Source of the DNA: Dyadobacter tibetensis Y620-1
GTDB lineage: Bacteria; Bacteroidota; Bacteroidia; Cytophagales; Spirosomataceae
Length of the DNA: 64,000 bases
Reading direction: 5' to 3'
Assembly: GCF_000566685.1 (NCBI RefSeq)
Contig: NZ_AZQN01000010.1
Location: 124,001 to 188,000 of the forward strand
Made by a program: the position numbers and the translations under genes. Each line of letters opens with the position of its first letter. Positions within the stretch are counted from its first letter, which is position 1. The notes under the pieces were generated by a model that did not search any database, was not told the DNA's origin, and saw only the letters and a list, made by a program, of their open reading frames with translations. Below, one piece after another: positions 1-9,894 of this stretch.

Positions 1-1394
1 CGGCGGAAGCGTGAATTACCTACTACCTGTGTTCCAGGTCGGGTGTCGCGGCCGTGCTGTTTTAGGCTAATGATCCGGTCCTCATTTTCCGCCCAGGTCG
101 GCTCATAAACGGAGTACTCGTTGGCAATAGTTTGGTTGTATGCCGTAAAGAAATCGAAACTGATGTTACTATGTGCCGATAAACCGGGTGTAACATCGGA
201 CAGGTCGAAATCGATCCGGTTATTAAATGTAAATTTACGATAGATAGACTGTACCGTTCCAGCGGCATAACCATCCCCAAAGGGAGAACTTAGATATGAA
301 TTGTTTCCGCCCAGTAGATACTGACCATCTACATCAATTTTACGGCCTTGCAGCAATTCGTTTTCAGAATCAATCAGGTTAAAGGGTAATAGTGGGGTAT
401 ATTCATGAGGACGAATACTGTTAGCCTGGCTCCAGTAATTGCCCCTGGCTCCCTGATCACTACCGAATAAGGCTACGGCATCTATTGCCGTTTTAATCCG
501 ACGGTTTACCTTTAGATCCACGTTCCCTCTTACGTTAATAATATCGGTTCGGGCGTTTTTCCCTTCCCCGAACTTGAAAAGTCCTCCCTGAGAGTTCCAT
601 CCTATGTTGGTATAGAATCGTGCGTTCTCATCGCCCCCCGACAGGGCCGCCGACACATCGTGGTAGGTTTTGAAGGGTTTTATGAACTCCGAGGAGTAAT
701 AGTCGGTGCTGGGATAGCGGTATGGATTCCCTGATCGATAGTTTTCGATTGTAGCATCGGTATACTGTGGGGCTAAACCATCATTTTTCCGGGCCTGATT
801 GAATACCGTCATATAATCGGCCGAATTGAGAAAGTGGGGCAATGCGCGCGGAGTGGAGAGCCCATAATTATAGGTGATTTCCGCGGTGGGCTTGTTGACT
901 TTGCCCCGTTTAGTCGTGATCAGTACCACGCCATTCACGGCCGCGCTGCCATATAAGATGGCGGCGTTGACATCTTTGAGAATGGAGATCGATTCTATTT
1001 CAGAAAGTCGTAACCCCTCTATATCCCTGGGCAGGCCATCGACTACAAATAAAGCGTTGCCAGAATAAAGTCCGCTGCCCGTAAGGTCGCTGACATTGAT
1101 GCCAATTCCGACACCTCTGATACTATTTCCTCCCAGCATGCCCAAGGAGCGCCCCGATAAGGCTGAGCTTGCCCAGATATTGAAATCATATTGACCGAAA
1201 CTTTTGGGATCCAGAGCCGTTACTGCTCCGGTTAAGTTGCCTACCGTCTCCGATTTAAAGGCCACATTGGTCTTGGTATCTGGGTCGAATACGGGTTGAG
1301 CCTGGCTGGAAGTACTGTCAGCCTGCGCCCAGACCGAAGCGGGAGCCGTCAGAAGCAGTCCTAAACAGAAGCCTAATAAGATTATATTTTTCAT
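1..1394 (-). CDS. SusC-like TonB-linked outer membrane protein (partial, C-terminus beyond left edge)
   Basis: Outer-membrane receptor of the SusC/RagA family that would import a glycan fragment with a SusD partner. Only the N-terminal ~464 codons are present and the frame stays open to base 1. Translation from the ATG at 1394 gives a signal peptide (MKNIILLGFCLGLLLTAPAS, ending near VWAQ), then directly a plug domain with the SusC hallmark ALFVVDGLPRD, then SILKDVNAAILYGSAA and a GVVLITTKRG motif, followed by barrel strands. Unlike the other SusC proteins here, it has no carboxypeptidase-regulatory-like beta-sandwich before the plug and no clear TonB box. It begins 30 bases after the upstream susD and is probably the third gene of that operon. 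Its own SusD is expected beyond the left edge. The family call is certain; the substrate is unknown. Confidence 0.9.
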   Translation of the reverse strand, partial: MKNIILLGFCLGLLLTAPASVWAQADSTSSQAQPVFDPDTKTNVAFKSETVGNLTGAVTALDPKSFGQYDFNIWASSALSGRSLGMLGGNSIRGVGIGINVSDLTGSGLYSGNALFVVDGLPRDIEGLRLSEIESISILKDVNAAILYGSAAVNGVVLITTKRGKVNKPTAEITYNYGLSTPRALPHFLNSADYMTVFNQARKNDGLAPQYTDATIENYRSGNPYRYPSTDYYSSEFIKPFKTYHDVSAALSGGDENARFYTNIGWNSQGGLFKFGEGKNARTDIINVRGNVDLKVNRRIKTAIDAVALFGSDQGARGNYWSQANSIRPHEYTPLLPFNLIDSENELLQGRKIDVDGQYLLGGNNSYLSSPFGDGYAAGTVQSIYRKFTFNNRIDFDLSDVTPGLSAHSNISFDFFTAYNQTIANEYSVYEPTWAENEDRIISLKQHGRDTRPGTQVVGNSRFR

Positions 1395-1423
1395 AAGGTA
1401 CTTGTTAAAGTTTTGGATGAGGA

Positions 1424-3232
1424 CTACCAGCCGGGATTTTGAGGAAACCCATCATACAACCGGGTAAAACCAACTTGAATAGGTAGCCAGTTATGCTTTT
1501 TCTCAGCGGCTCTGCGGATTACCACCCGTTCCTCCAGATTGATGGGCTTGCCATCTGCTCCTCGGTTGAAATCTATAGCCGTCTTATCGAGATAGCGGGG
1601 ATCGTCATTTCTATTCCAGCGACGCAAATCACAGAAACGGGCCCCCTCGAAGGCAAGCTCTATGGCCCGCTCCCGCACGATGGCTTCGAAAAATTCGTCT
1701 TTGGAGCCGGTGAACTTGTCCTCCAGGTTGGGTATGCCCCCCCTGTTGCGAATGGTATTGAGGGCATCTACCGCAGTCATACTATAATTGCTGGAGGTGC
1801 TTTTGGGGCCTCCATTGTCGGAGAAGGTTACCGCCTCTGCATACATCAAATAAATATCGGCCAAGCGCAGGTAGGGGATATAGGCTTGTAGACCATTGGC
1901 CTTGCTCGCCGAAAAATCGGGCCCTATGGGACTATAACGCTTATAATAATAGCCGGTTACACTGGGCGGGTTGATCTGGGACCGGTGGAAGCCTCCATTA
2001 TAAAGCTGTGCGTATCGATCTGACCCGGAAGCACTGTGTATGCGGTCGCCATCGACTACAATATCTTTGTAGAACCTTGGCTCACGTCCTGTCCAAGGAT
2101 CGTTCGGATCGAAGCCCGATGCAGGATCGTCGATGGGCAGCCCATTGGCCATGCGATAATTTTTGATGAAATTATGAGTTGGGACTTCGGCATTGGACCC
2201 GCTGTTCATGGAAAAAGAAGAGGGGACAGTAGCGCCCAGGGTGGACCATCTCACCCTACCCCGGTCATATATGGTAGGGCTCATGATTACTTCATCTCCT
2301 CCAGGTCTTTCATAATTCCAGCGCCAAAAATTGTCCGTCCATGATTCCCAGGGTTGTAGCTTGTAGATGCCGGTCTGGTCGGCAAGGGTAAGTAGTTCTC
2401 CGAAGGCCTCAGCAGCTCGTTGGGCCAAGGCTCCGTCGAAATTATTGGCCCCTTTGGCCTCCTCGTTGATCATAGGACTAGCGGCATAGAGTAACGATTT
2501 TCCGAGATAACCCAAGGCATGAAACTTGTTTATACGATCGTCGTTATGTCCTAAGGTGGCCTGCCCTGAGGGACTGTTATCCCAATGGTCAGGGAGTAAA
2601 TCTGCCGCTTTTCGGAAGTCGTCGGCCATAAGTAGAGCCGTTTGCTGGAAATTCAAGCGCCGGAATTCGTCTGTAGTCAGTTCTTCCGTAGGGCTTAAGG
2701 TACGGGTGATATAGGGCATACCTCCCCAGTAGCGGCAAATTTCGAAATAGAACCAACCTCTGAAAAAATGGGCCTGCCCCCTTAACAGATTTTTTTCCTC
2801 ATCAGTCCCTTGAAATAAGCCTTCTTGATCGAGTTTTTCCAGGGCAAGATTAGCTTTCCGAATGCCATACCAGGCGTATTCCCAAATTCTTTTGGTTCGG
2901 GAGTTATTGTCTGTTGTATTGACATTCTGTCCAAAGAAATATGCTTCGTTGGACCAATAATTACCATTGTCGAAAGGATAAGGGTAGTTATTTAATGTTT
3001 CGTCGGCAAACAGATAACGGTTCCATGCTCCACCCTTATTAGGATCCATGATGCAGTTATACATTTCCTCCACAAATCCTTGAAAACTAATGAAATTTCC
3101 GAAGGCCACTTGTTCGGTTATATCCGCTTCGGGCGCCTTGTCGAGATAGTCCTCACAAGAAAAGAGAAGTAGGGTGACGAGTACTAATTTAGTGCCCAGA
3201 ATCCGGGGATACTTTAAATTGTATTTTTTCAT
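1424..3232 (-). CDS. SusD/RagB family surface lipoprotein
   Basis: Glycan-binding lipoprotein that caps the partner SusC at the cell surface. The product is 602 aa. The start was set at the ATG at 3232 because it gives a lipoprotein signal peptide ending in a lipobox (LLLFSC, then EDYLDKAPEAD). A longer in-frame reading would start at 3268 and run into the upstream susC. The N-terminal part carries helical repeats (RGQAHFFRGWFYFEICRYWG). The C-terminal part has the SusD signature YLRLADIYLMYAEA, then ALNTIRNRGG, the RERAIELAFEGARFCDLRRW helix, and a final GFPQNPGW. The gene lies 13 bases behind susC, so the two are co-transcribed and translated as a pair. Nothing looks truncated. The ligand cannot be read from the sequence. 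Confidence 0.95.
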   Translation of the reverse strand: MKKYNLKYPRILGTKLVLVTLLLFSCEDYLDKAPEADITEQVAFGNFISFQGFVEEMYNCIMDPNKGGAWNRYLFADETLNNYPYPFDNGNYWSNEAYFFGQNVNTTDNNSRTKRIWEYAWYGIRKANLALEKLDQEGLFQGTDEEKNLLRGQAHFFRGWFYFEICRYWGGMPYITRTLSPTEELTTDEFRRLNFQQTALLMADDFRKAADLLPDHWDNSPSGQATLGHNDDRINKFHALGYLGKSLLYAASPMINEEAKGANNFDGALAQRAAEAFGELLTLADQTGIYKLQPWESWTDNFWRWNYERPGGDEVIMSPTIYDRGRVRWSTLGATVPSSFSMNSGSNAEVPTHNFIKNYRMANGLPIDDPASGFDPNDPWTGREPRFYKDIVVDGDRIHSASGSDRYAQLYNGGFHRSQINPPSVTGYYYKRYSPIGPDFSASKANGLQAYIPYLRLADIYLMYAEAVTFSDNGGPKSTSSNYSMTAVDALNTIRNRGGIPNLEDKFTGSKDEFFEAIVRERAIELAFEGARFCDLRRWNRNDDPRYLDKTAIDFNRGADGKPINLEERVVIRRAAEKKHNWLPIQVGFTRLYDGFPQNPGW

Positions 3233-3245
3233 AATCAATTTTATT

Positions 3246-6200
3246 CTAGAAGGAGAAATCAATACCAAGGTTAAATCTTCTCATAGTAGGGTAGGCGCCT
3301 TGGGTGGCACTACCGCCGCTGTAAGTTCCTTCGCGGTCGTCGGGGAGTTTGGACCAAAAGAATAGATTGGTGCCACTCAGGAATACCCGCATATTGCTCA
3401 TCCGCAATCTTTCCAGAAGGGGTGTTTTAGCGAAATCGTAGGACAGTTCGGCGGTGCGAAGCCTTAAGAATGAGGCATCGTAGAGGTAGTAGTCGCCAAT
3501 ATTTTCAGCCTGTGTTTTCCACCGGGGCAAAAATGAGCTTGCATTTGGATTGTCTGCCGACCAGTAGTCGCGTACATGGCCAAAGACAATGTCTACGTCG
3601 TGCTGGTAGTTATTAAAGGAAATTTGGCGGTTAACATTGCTGGCTCCATATAGCTGAACCATCATACTGAAACCCTTATATTTTCCTCCGATTCCAAAGG
3701 TTCCCGTATTCTGAGGTACTCCCGTATACCCAATGGGGGGCGTATCTTCATTATTTTTGATGATGCCATCGCCGTTAAAATCTACTAGGTTGTAATAGCC
3801 TGGCAGCTTCTGCAGGTCATTGGTTTCGGTGGGCACGCTGGCATATACTTCATCCCAGTTATTATAAAAACCAGAACGAATCAGACTCCTGTTCTGGCCT
3901 ATTGAATAGCCTGCGGCCTTTAGATAGTCGTATTGCAGGGGGGCATCATCCTTGGCGATAATCGTATTCTGATTATGGGCATAGGTAATATTGCTCCATA
4001 TAGAGAGATTAGGATTCAGACGCTTGTTGAATTTTAGCTCTATCTCATAACCCTTTGATTTAACCTGGCCTAGATTGGCACTCGGGGGGGTAGTGCCGAA
4101 AAATGGCGGTACATTCCGGCTCGATCCCGACATCAAAACATTCGTCCTGTTTTCTTTGAATATATCGACGTTCAGATTCAGCAAGTTTTGGAAAAAGCCC
4201 ATCTCAATTCCCAGGTTAGACTTCACTGCCGTCTCCCAGTGTATGTCGGGATTCCCCACTACGGATTCCCTATAGAAGTTATATGGGCTGGTGCCAGAGG
4301 TACTTTGATTTAAGCGGCTTCGTCCTCCATAGCTAAGTTGCGAGGCATAAAGCCAGCGACTGCCACTGATGTTATCGTCCCCAACTTTACCTACACTATA
4401 GCGGAATTTGAGATGGTCCATAATAGGATTTTTGAAGAATTTCTCATTCGAGACCACCCAGCCTAGCCCTACTGAAGGGAAGAAGTCAAAACGATATTTA
4501 GGGCCAAACTGCTCGGACCCATTATAGGCCCCATTTACCTCGAATAAATAGCGGGTGGCATAATCGTAGGTGGCACGGAATACCCAGTCCTCCCGATAGT
4601 TTTTAAACATGCTGCCACGTGCCGACTCCTCCCTTTTGGCCAAGGCCATGGCGGTAACATTGTGTTTTTTAAACTGGCGGGCGTAATTGATCTGGAACTG
4701 GTACATCAGTTTCCTAGTAATGGGGATATACGATGACCAATTGGCAGCACCGATGACCTCTTGTTTAATGGTCCAAGGGCGCAGGATCCAGTCATATTCC
4801 TCATCACTGACAGGGAGGTAGGCCGTATATTCGGCAGGATCCTGATCGGGCCCTTGGTAAAGATGAGGGTATATTTGTTTGTAGGCTACATTGGTTCTGG
4901 CTTCGGCAGGCCGGATGCTGTTGGCATTATCGAATATTCCTCCCTCAGAGCGAATGTTATTATCGTAAAACAGAGAGGCGCTAGCCTTAAGTCCCTTGGT
5001 GAGGAAGCCCAGATCCTGCTGTATGGTGAAGTCAGAATTTAATTGAGTCGCTCGTGTTTGGCGAACACCCAAATTATAAACAACGGCCAGTGGGTTCAGC
5101 GTATTATTTCCGCCCTCCTGATAGGCCCCCCAACGCCCATCGTCGTAGCGGGGAAGGAAAAGGTTCGGAGCCAGAAAATAAGCTGCTGACCACATCCACT
5201 GGTCGGCGCGACTGGTGCTCCCCTCATTATTATAGTTGGTGTTTTTCTGGCTATAATATCCGGCGAAATTTAGCTTTAGTTTGGTTGTTTTGGTGACACG
5301 AACATCGATATTACTCCGGAAATTGAAACGGTTGAAATCGTAATTGGGCTTATAGCCTTTTCCATTATCCTGATCGCGGAACATATCACCTTCGTTGAGG
5401 TAGGCCAGGGAACCGAAATATTGAACGGCTTTGCTCCCTCCACTGGCACTCAGGGTTGCACGGTGAGAAAACCCTACATCTTTAAACATGGCTTTGGACC
5501 AGTCTACATTCGGATATATCTCGGCATATTCGGGCGACTGGGGGAGTCTGTATCGCTGTACCAAATCGTAAGGAACATAGGCGTTCCAGGATGGCTCGTT
5601 TAGAACACCTTCACGTTCTATGATTTCATTTTTGGCCATCATAGCTGCGTAGGAGTCTAGCTTGTCGGGTTGCCGGGAGATTGTTTTGGCGGTGGTGGTG
5701 TAATTGAAATTGAGCTTGGTTTTTCCCTGAGCTCCTCTCTTGGTGGTAATTAAAATCACCCCGTTAGCCCCTTTTACACCGAATACCGCCGTAGCGGAAG
5801 CATCTTTGAGTACCGAAATGCTGGCGACCTCATTTGGGTCGATATTGTTCATGCTTCGCTCTACGTTGTCGACCAGGATCAGAGGTTGTCCTCCATTCCA
5901 GGTATTCTGCCCGCGAATGAAGATATTGGTAGCGCTTTCACCCGTGGTAATCCCTCCTGGTTCGCCTGAGGAAGTGATCGATACTATGCCGGGAAGCTGC
6001 CCGGAAAGGGCCTCTTTTAAGTCGGTTACGTTCCCGTTTCGTTTAATTACTTCATCCGACATTTGGGCTATAGATCCTACTACGCTTTCCTTTTTTTGTT
6101 CACCGAAGCCTACTACCACGATTTCATCGAGTATTTTATAGTCTTCAGCTAGGATAATGGTAAATTCGGATTGGCTACCAATGGGTACCTCTTGGGGAGT

Positions 6201-6554
6201 ATAACCGATAAAAGAAAACCGAAGTATATTATTTCGCCCGACCCGATCAAGGGTGAATTTCCCATCAATGTCGGTAACGGTTCCGATGGTGGAGTTGGCA
6301 ACCATCACCGTAACGCCGACAAGTGCCTCGTCGTTTTCATCCTTAACCTGACCCTTCACCGTAATGGTTGTGTCTTGGCGTATGGCGGGCTGTTGGGCTA
6401 CAGCATGAGAGGATACTGGGATTCCTGGTAAGGGCCGCACCGATTTTTTGGCCCTTTCTTTGTCGTCGACCGAAACGGAAATTGCCGGAACGGACGCAGA
6501 AACACCGAAGGCTACTACAGAAAGCAGTGCCATTAATGTAAACTTTTTTTTCAT
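3246..6554 (-). CDS. SusC/RagA family TonB-dependent oligosaccharide transporter
   Basis: Outer-membrane TonB-dependent importer of 1102 aa, normal for SusC. Residues 1-20 form a signal peptide. A carboxypeptidase-regulatory-like domain covers about residues 64-137 (VKGQVKDENDEALVGVTV). A TonB-box-like segment (LDEIVVVGFG) lies at about 142-151. The plug domain follows, with ILVDNVERSMNNIDPNEVAS and SVLKDASATAVFGVKGANG. The rest is a beta-barrel ending in the typical aromatic terminus (LGIDFSF). It heads the operon susC-susD-susC'. No ECF sigma factor is adjacent and there is no STN domain, so it is not a FecIR-type transducer. The 5' leader at 6607-6693 can fold into a long interrupted hairpin. 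The substrate is not known; a glycan is inferred from the family and from nearby carbohydrate enzymes. Confidence 0.95.
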   Translation of the reverse strand: MKKKFTLMALLSVVAFGVSASVPAISVSVDDKERAKKSVRPLPGIPVSSHAVAQQPAIRQDTTITVKGQVKDENDEALVGVTVMVANSTIGTVTDIDGKFTLDRVGRNNILRFSFIGYTPQEVPIGSQSEFTIILAEDYKILDEIVVVGFGEQKKESVVGSIAQMSDEVIKRNGNVTDLKEALSGQLPGIVSITSSGEPGGITTGESATNIFIRGQNTWNGGQPLILVDNVERSMNNIDPNEVASISVLKDASATAVFGVKGANGVILITTKRGAQGKTKLNFNYTTTAKTISRQPDKLDSYAAMMAKNEIIEREGVLNEPSWNAYVPYDLVQRYRLPQSPEYAEIYPNVDWSKAMFKDVGFSHRATLSASGGSKAVQYFGSLAYLNEGDMFRDQDNGKGYKPNYDFNRFNFRSNIDVRVTKTTKLKLNFAGYYSQKNTNYNNEGSTSRADQWMWSAAYFLAPNLFLPRYDDGRWGAYQEGGNNTLNPLAVVYNLGVRQTRATQLNSDFTIQQDLGFLTKGLKASASLFYDNNIRSEGGIFDNANSIRPAEARTNVAYKQIYPHLYQGPDQDPAEYTAYLPVSDEEYDWILRPWTIKQEVIGAANWSSYIPITRKLMYQFQINYARQFKKHNVTAMALAKREESARGSMFKNYREDWVFRATYDYATRYLFEVNGAYNGSEQFGPKYRFDFFPSVGLGWVVSNEKFFKNPIMDHLKFRYSVGKVGDDNISGSRWLYASQLSYGGRSRLNQSTSGTSPYNFYRESVVGNPDIHWETAVKSNLGIEMGFFQNLLNLNVDIFKENRTNVLMSGSSRNVPPFFGTTPPSANLGQVKSKGYEIELKFNKRLNPNLSIWSNITYAHNQNTIIAKDDAPLQYDYLKAAGYSIGQNRSLIRSGFYNNWDEVYASVPTETNDLQKLPGYYNLVDFNGDGIIKNNEDTPPIGYTGVPQNTGTFGIGGKYKGFSMMVQLYGASNVNRQISFNNYQHDVDIVFGHVRDYWSADNPNASSFLPRWKTQAENIGDYYLYDASFLRLRTAELSYDFAKTPLLERLRMSNMRVFLSGTNLFFWSKLPDDREGTYSGGSATQGAYPTMRRFNLGIDFSF

Positions 6555-7357
6555 GATTTTAAGCGTTAGGGATAAGTCAGTATAGTAATATTCTTGCTAG
6601 TACTGGTGCTATGTTGCTTAGGCGAAGGCCAAGCACTTTTCAGATATTTTAACTTAGGAGCTAAGGATCGAAAAGTACAGGCCAAGCATAGCAGAGGCAT
6701 AGAATGAGGTCTGGCCGAATCATACGCATGCAATGTTTTTTTGTGAAAATAGAATGTTTCTTCTTTTTGCCGAACCCTGTTTCGAGTGTAACCCGGTGAG
6801 GAATCAGGCTAATATCTTCTTGGTAACATAGTCAACTATAATAACATGACGAAGAAAAGCGTTGATCCCATGACGAATAAATAAAATAATTTTTAGATTC
6901 AGTATAAAATAAGAAATAAATAGGATTTTGTAATTTCTTGAATGCTTGGGAAAATCCAAATAAATACAATTGTTATTCTATGTAATCTGGCTTGTAACCG
7001 CCATTTGAAGATTCAAACTCGCCTGGATTTTAAGTGTTTGAGCGACAGTAATGGGCGTAGCGAACTATAGGACTATTTTAATGTGTCTACAGTTGCGATT
7101 AACCCTGAAAAATTCAGGACGTAAAAGCGGTCACATCTTTCTGATATTATCGAAAAGTACCGCATAGGTATATATGTAAGGTTGTGCCTTGTATTCTGGA
7201 GAAAATACAATGGAAATAATTCGAATATGAGCCAGAATAATTATTAATTATTTTGACTCATATTGGACGAGAAATTACATTTAGTTGCTCAACTGCAGCA
7301 TTTATTACTTCATGCAGAAAGGAATGGAAAACCTTTTAAATTTTTAATTTATGATGA
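6555..7357. other. Intergenic region, 803 bp, no gene recognised
   Basis: No convincing reading frame on either strand. It separates the minus-strand susC operon from the 3' end of the YhhN gene. The part next to susC holds the structured leader at 6607-6693; the rest is AT-rich with nothing recognised. The promoter of the susC operon should lie here, but I could not place a good TTTG/TAnnTTTG pair. Confidence 0.6.
6607..6693 (-). promoter_or_regulatory. Nested inverted repeat in the susC 5' leader (candidate RNA structure)
   Basis: Three nested complementary pairs share one centre: TGCTATG (6607-6613) with CATAGCA (6687-6693), ACTTTTC (6635-6641) with GAAAAGT (6670-6676), and CTTAG (6653-6657) with CTAAG (6661-6665) closing a 3-base loop. 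Between the outer and middle stems, CTTAGGC can pair with GCCAAG with one bulge. A 9-base direct repeat GGCCAAGCA is also present (6627-6635 and 6680-6688). No U-run follows, so it is not a simple terminator. It ends 52 bases before the susC start codon, so it would sit in the 5' UTR if transcription starts upstream. The pairs are seen directly; the role is inference. Confidence 0.4.
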
Positions 7358-7993
7358 TTAGCTAGACTGCTTTAACCAACCTGAGGCAATGAGGTATTGG
7401 GCCAGACCATAGGAAAACATAATCCATAGGTCGGCGCCTTGAACCCCACCACCGAAACGATTGAGGGCTATAAAACTATCGGAGAGGATAAATAGTATGG
7501 CACCTATCAGTACTGCTGCGTATCCCGGAAGGAGAGGCTGTCGGAGAGAAGCCGTATAGCCCATCAGACAGATTACCCCTGTATAGGCATATAAGGGCAG
7601 TTGCAAAGGAGGCGGAATCTTTCCGTCTAAAGGTCCTCCTAAGAGCAAGGCAGCGAAACATAGAAAAGGAAGGAAAAACAAAGGTCTCCAACTGGACGTC
7701 ATGAGAAAGAGTCGGATATAGCAAACCTGAGCACAAAAGAATGCCGCCAGGCCGAAAATAAAATGCTGTTCTCCAGAGAGCATCAAAAATAGGTCACCAA
7801 TCCAGGAGAACAGCAAGGCTAAAAATAATATCCATCTCGACTTTATGCCCCCTTTATGATTCCAGACGAGTACGATCAGGTAAGGCATCAATAGGGGTTT
7901 AGTGGTGGCCGATAGGGGGGCATAGGCTAGAGAAATGCCCATTAAATGGAAAGTAAGCAATATAAAATAGCCAATTGTAACCTTCGTCATCAT
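7358..7993 (-). CDS. YhhN/TMEM86 family membrane protein (lysoplasmalogenase-like)
   Basis: Integral inner-membrane protein of 211 aa with about eight hydrophobic segments. The family motifs FSWIGDLFLM, the FGLAAFFCAQVCY helix, GAILFILSDSFIALNRF and the C-terminal YGLAQYLIASG match the YhhN family. Its animal member TMEM86 hydrolyses the vinyl-ether bond of lysoplasmalogens; bacterial members are mostly uncharacterised. The acidic residues in the WIGDLFLM and LSDSFIA helices are the conserved ones. Two consecutive ATG codons (7993 and 7990) could both serve as start. It lies 44 bases behind the GH9 gene on the same strand and may be its last operon partner, although a lipid enzyme has no obvious link to cellulose breakdown. 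The family call is firm; the activity is inferred. Confidence 0.85.
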   Translation of the reverse strand: MMTKVTIGYFILLTFHLMGISLAYAPLSATTKPLLMPYLIVLVWNHKGGIKSRWILFLALLFSWIGDLFLMLSGEQHFIFGLAAFFCAQVCYIRLFLMTSSWRPLFFLPFLCFAALLLGGPLDGKIPPPLQLPLYAYTGVICLMGYTASLRQPLLPGYAAVLIGAILFILSDSFIALNRFGGGVQGADLWIMFSYGLAQYLIASGWLKQSS

Positions 7994-8037
7994 TCGCTTC
8001 TTTTGAAGTAGTTAAAGGAAATTTAGGACAAAGTACA

Positions 8038-9804
8038 TTAGGGAACCTCCTGGCTAAATAGTGCCAAAAGAAAAATGGCATCAGCAGAACCATCCATGGT
8101 AGGTTCGTTGGTTGAGTAATCTGCCCAGTCGTCCATATATTTGATATGTGGGGGCTGCAGGGCTTCATATTCATCGGGTTCGTCAGGCTTAATGCCAATC
8201 ATTCCACCGTGAATAGTCTGCCAGATAGGGCCGTCAACCAGGCTGCCTGCGATCATTTTTTTCTGAAGACGCCAAAATGGCATATGGACATCCAGTGGAT
8301 AATCGCCGTCGGCAGGCAGCCCGGTAAACATACTGGTGCCCCAAGGATTATTGCCCAGAAGCCAGTCGCGGTGCGCTGCCAGCAGCGAGCGAAATTGCTG
8401 GTCACCGGTCATTTGTTCGTAGAGGTAGGCTTGTGTAGCAACAGCTACTGCCAGATTATTGGAACACCAAATAAAAAGATGACTTACGCCATAGGGATTG
8501 GTTGCGGCCTTAACTTTTATTTTCTCCAGGTTATGCCGATAATACCCAGCCAGTTCTTGTTTATCTCTCTGTGTTACAATTTGACTAAGTACAAAGTGTC
8601 CGATATTTATAAAGGGATACATTTGATAATGAGCAGCAGAGTCCATTTCCATCCAGGAAGTGGTATTTGCTAATTGTGCATAATGCAGACCATCTTTTAG
8701 GTATTCCTTCTTTTTAGTCGCTTTGTAAAGTTCGGCAGCAGCCCATTCCATATCGTCCGCCCAGGTGTCTTCGGTGTAGCGATAGGGCGCACCGTAACTA
8801 TTGCCCTGTTGATAGCCTTCTTGCTTTTGCCCCATCTCATATAAATCAATGGCGGCGGTGAGGCACTTCTGGGCATAAGCTTGATCTATTGCTTTAAAAT
8901 GTCGAAAACCTAAGGCCATAGCCGCTGCTGACCGGCCTGCGAGGTTAGCAATTCCAGTGGCTTCACTAAGATATTTTCCCGCTCCCTGGGGTTTCCCTGT
9001 AGCAAAATATACGGGTCGGGCTCCGTTTTCTCCCCAACCATAATCGGCATTGTCCTCGTGAGGCAGTTTAAAACCTCGATGGTCTCTATCATCAGCCACC
9101 TGGTGGTAAAGCTGACCGGATGCAGGGTGTAGTTGATGTATCCAGTCCAGGCCCCAGCGCGCCTCGTCAAGAATATCGGCAATCTGATTGCCCCCCTCTT
9201 TCCCCATGGCATCTACCTTGTCTCCAAACTTGGTTGGGGCCCATTCATAGGCCAGCAGCATACGGGCGGTAGCATTGCTAGACGTTATCAAATATTTGAG
9301 CTGGTCTCCGGCATCATGCCAGCCTCCCCTTGCATCCATTTGAGTGGAGTCAGGAAGGGGACCAAAAAATGTCCGGCCATCTTTTTGATGGCAGTATACA
9401 TCCAAAAATGGATTGTACCCACAACGCTGTGAACGCATAAAATGAAGAACTTCTTCCTGATAGGCAGGATATGGGCCAATGGAAAATAGCCCAGAGCGAG
9501 TCGCTCCGTCAGCTGTGGTCAGAAAATATTGCCCCGGCCTTTCACAGGCTGTAAAATCTAAACTGTAATAGTAGGGAAATGGGTCCCAGGGCAAGGGTTT
9601 TTCATGAGGCATGATACGCATCACCGTTTTATTACTACCCGACATTTTTAAATATATGGGTTCCTTGCAAGGCTCTCTACTCAAGTAAAGAGCCTGCTTA
9701 ATATCCTTTGCTGCATAGCCCACCAAGTTATATCGGAATAACCCTGATTGAGAAAATGCATTTTGTGTGATTAAAAAAAGTCCTATTAACGCTATCCTCA
9801 GCAT
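8038..9804 (-). CDS. Glycoside hydrolase family 9 endoglucanase with N-terminal Ig-like domain
   Basis: Secreted inverting beta-1,4-glucanase (cellulose, mixed-linkage glucan or xyloglucan oligomers), 588 aa. A signal peptide covers residues 1-19. An N-terminal cellulase Ig-like domain follows (about 21-110, starting LFRYNLVGYAAKDIKQALYL and ending ATRSGLFSIG). The (alpha/alpha)6 GH9 barrel fills the rest. Catalytic elements are visible: GGWHDAGDQLKY at 160-171 with the base pair Asp164/Asp167; the C-terminal LLGNNPWGTSMFTG and HMPFW segments; and ADYSTNEPTMDGSADA with the general acid Glu567. No dockerin, carbohydrate-binding module or secretion tail is seen, so it is likely periplasmic. It sits 90 bases behind the esterase gene and ahead of the YhhN gene, suggesting one degradative operon. 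Confidence 0.93.
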   Translation of the reverse strand: MLRIALIGLFLITQNAFSQSGLFRYNLVGYAAKDIKQALYLSREPCKEPIYLKMSGSNKTVMRIMPHEKPLPWDPFPYYYSLDFTACERPGQYFLTTADGATRSGLFSIGPYPAYQEEVLHFMRSQRCGYNPFLDVYCHQKDGRTFFGPLPDSTQMDARGGWHDAGDQLKYLITSSNATARMLLAYEWAPTKFGDKVDAMGKEGGNQIADILDEARWGLDWIHQLHPASGQLYHQVADDRDHRGFKLPHEDNADYGWGENGARPVYFATGKPQGAGKYLSEATGIANLAGRSAAAMALGFRHFKAIDQAYAQKCLTAAIDLYEMGQKQEGYQQGNSYGAPYRYTEDTWADDMEWAAAELYKATKKKEYLKDGLHYAQLANTTSWMEMDSAAHYQMYPFINIGHFVLSQIVTQRDKQELAGYYRHNLEKIKVKAATNPYGVSHLFIWCSNNLAVAVATQAYLYEQMTGDQQFRSLLAAHRDWLLGNNPWGTSMFTGLPADGDYPLDVHMPFWRLQKKMIAGSLVDGPIWQTIHGGMIGIKPDEPDEYEALQPPHIKYMDDWADYSTNEPTMDGSADAIFLLALFSQEVP

Positions 9805-9894
9805 CTTGATTACAATTATGAATAGAAAATAAATATAGATAATAAAGTTTGGTGCCTTTTGATTTTCCTGTCAGTTTGTTTTTGCTTTTCAGAT

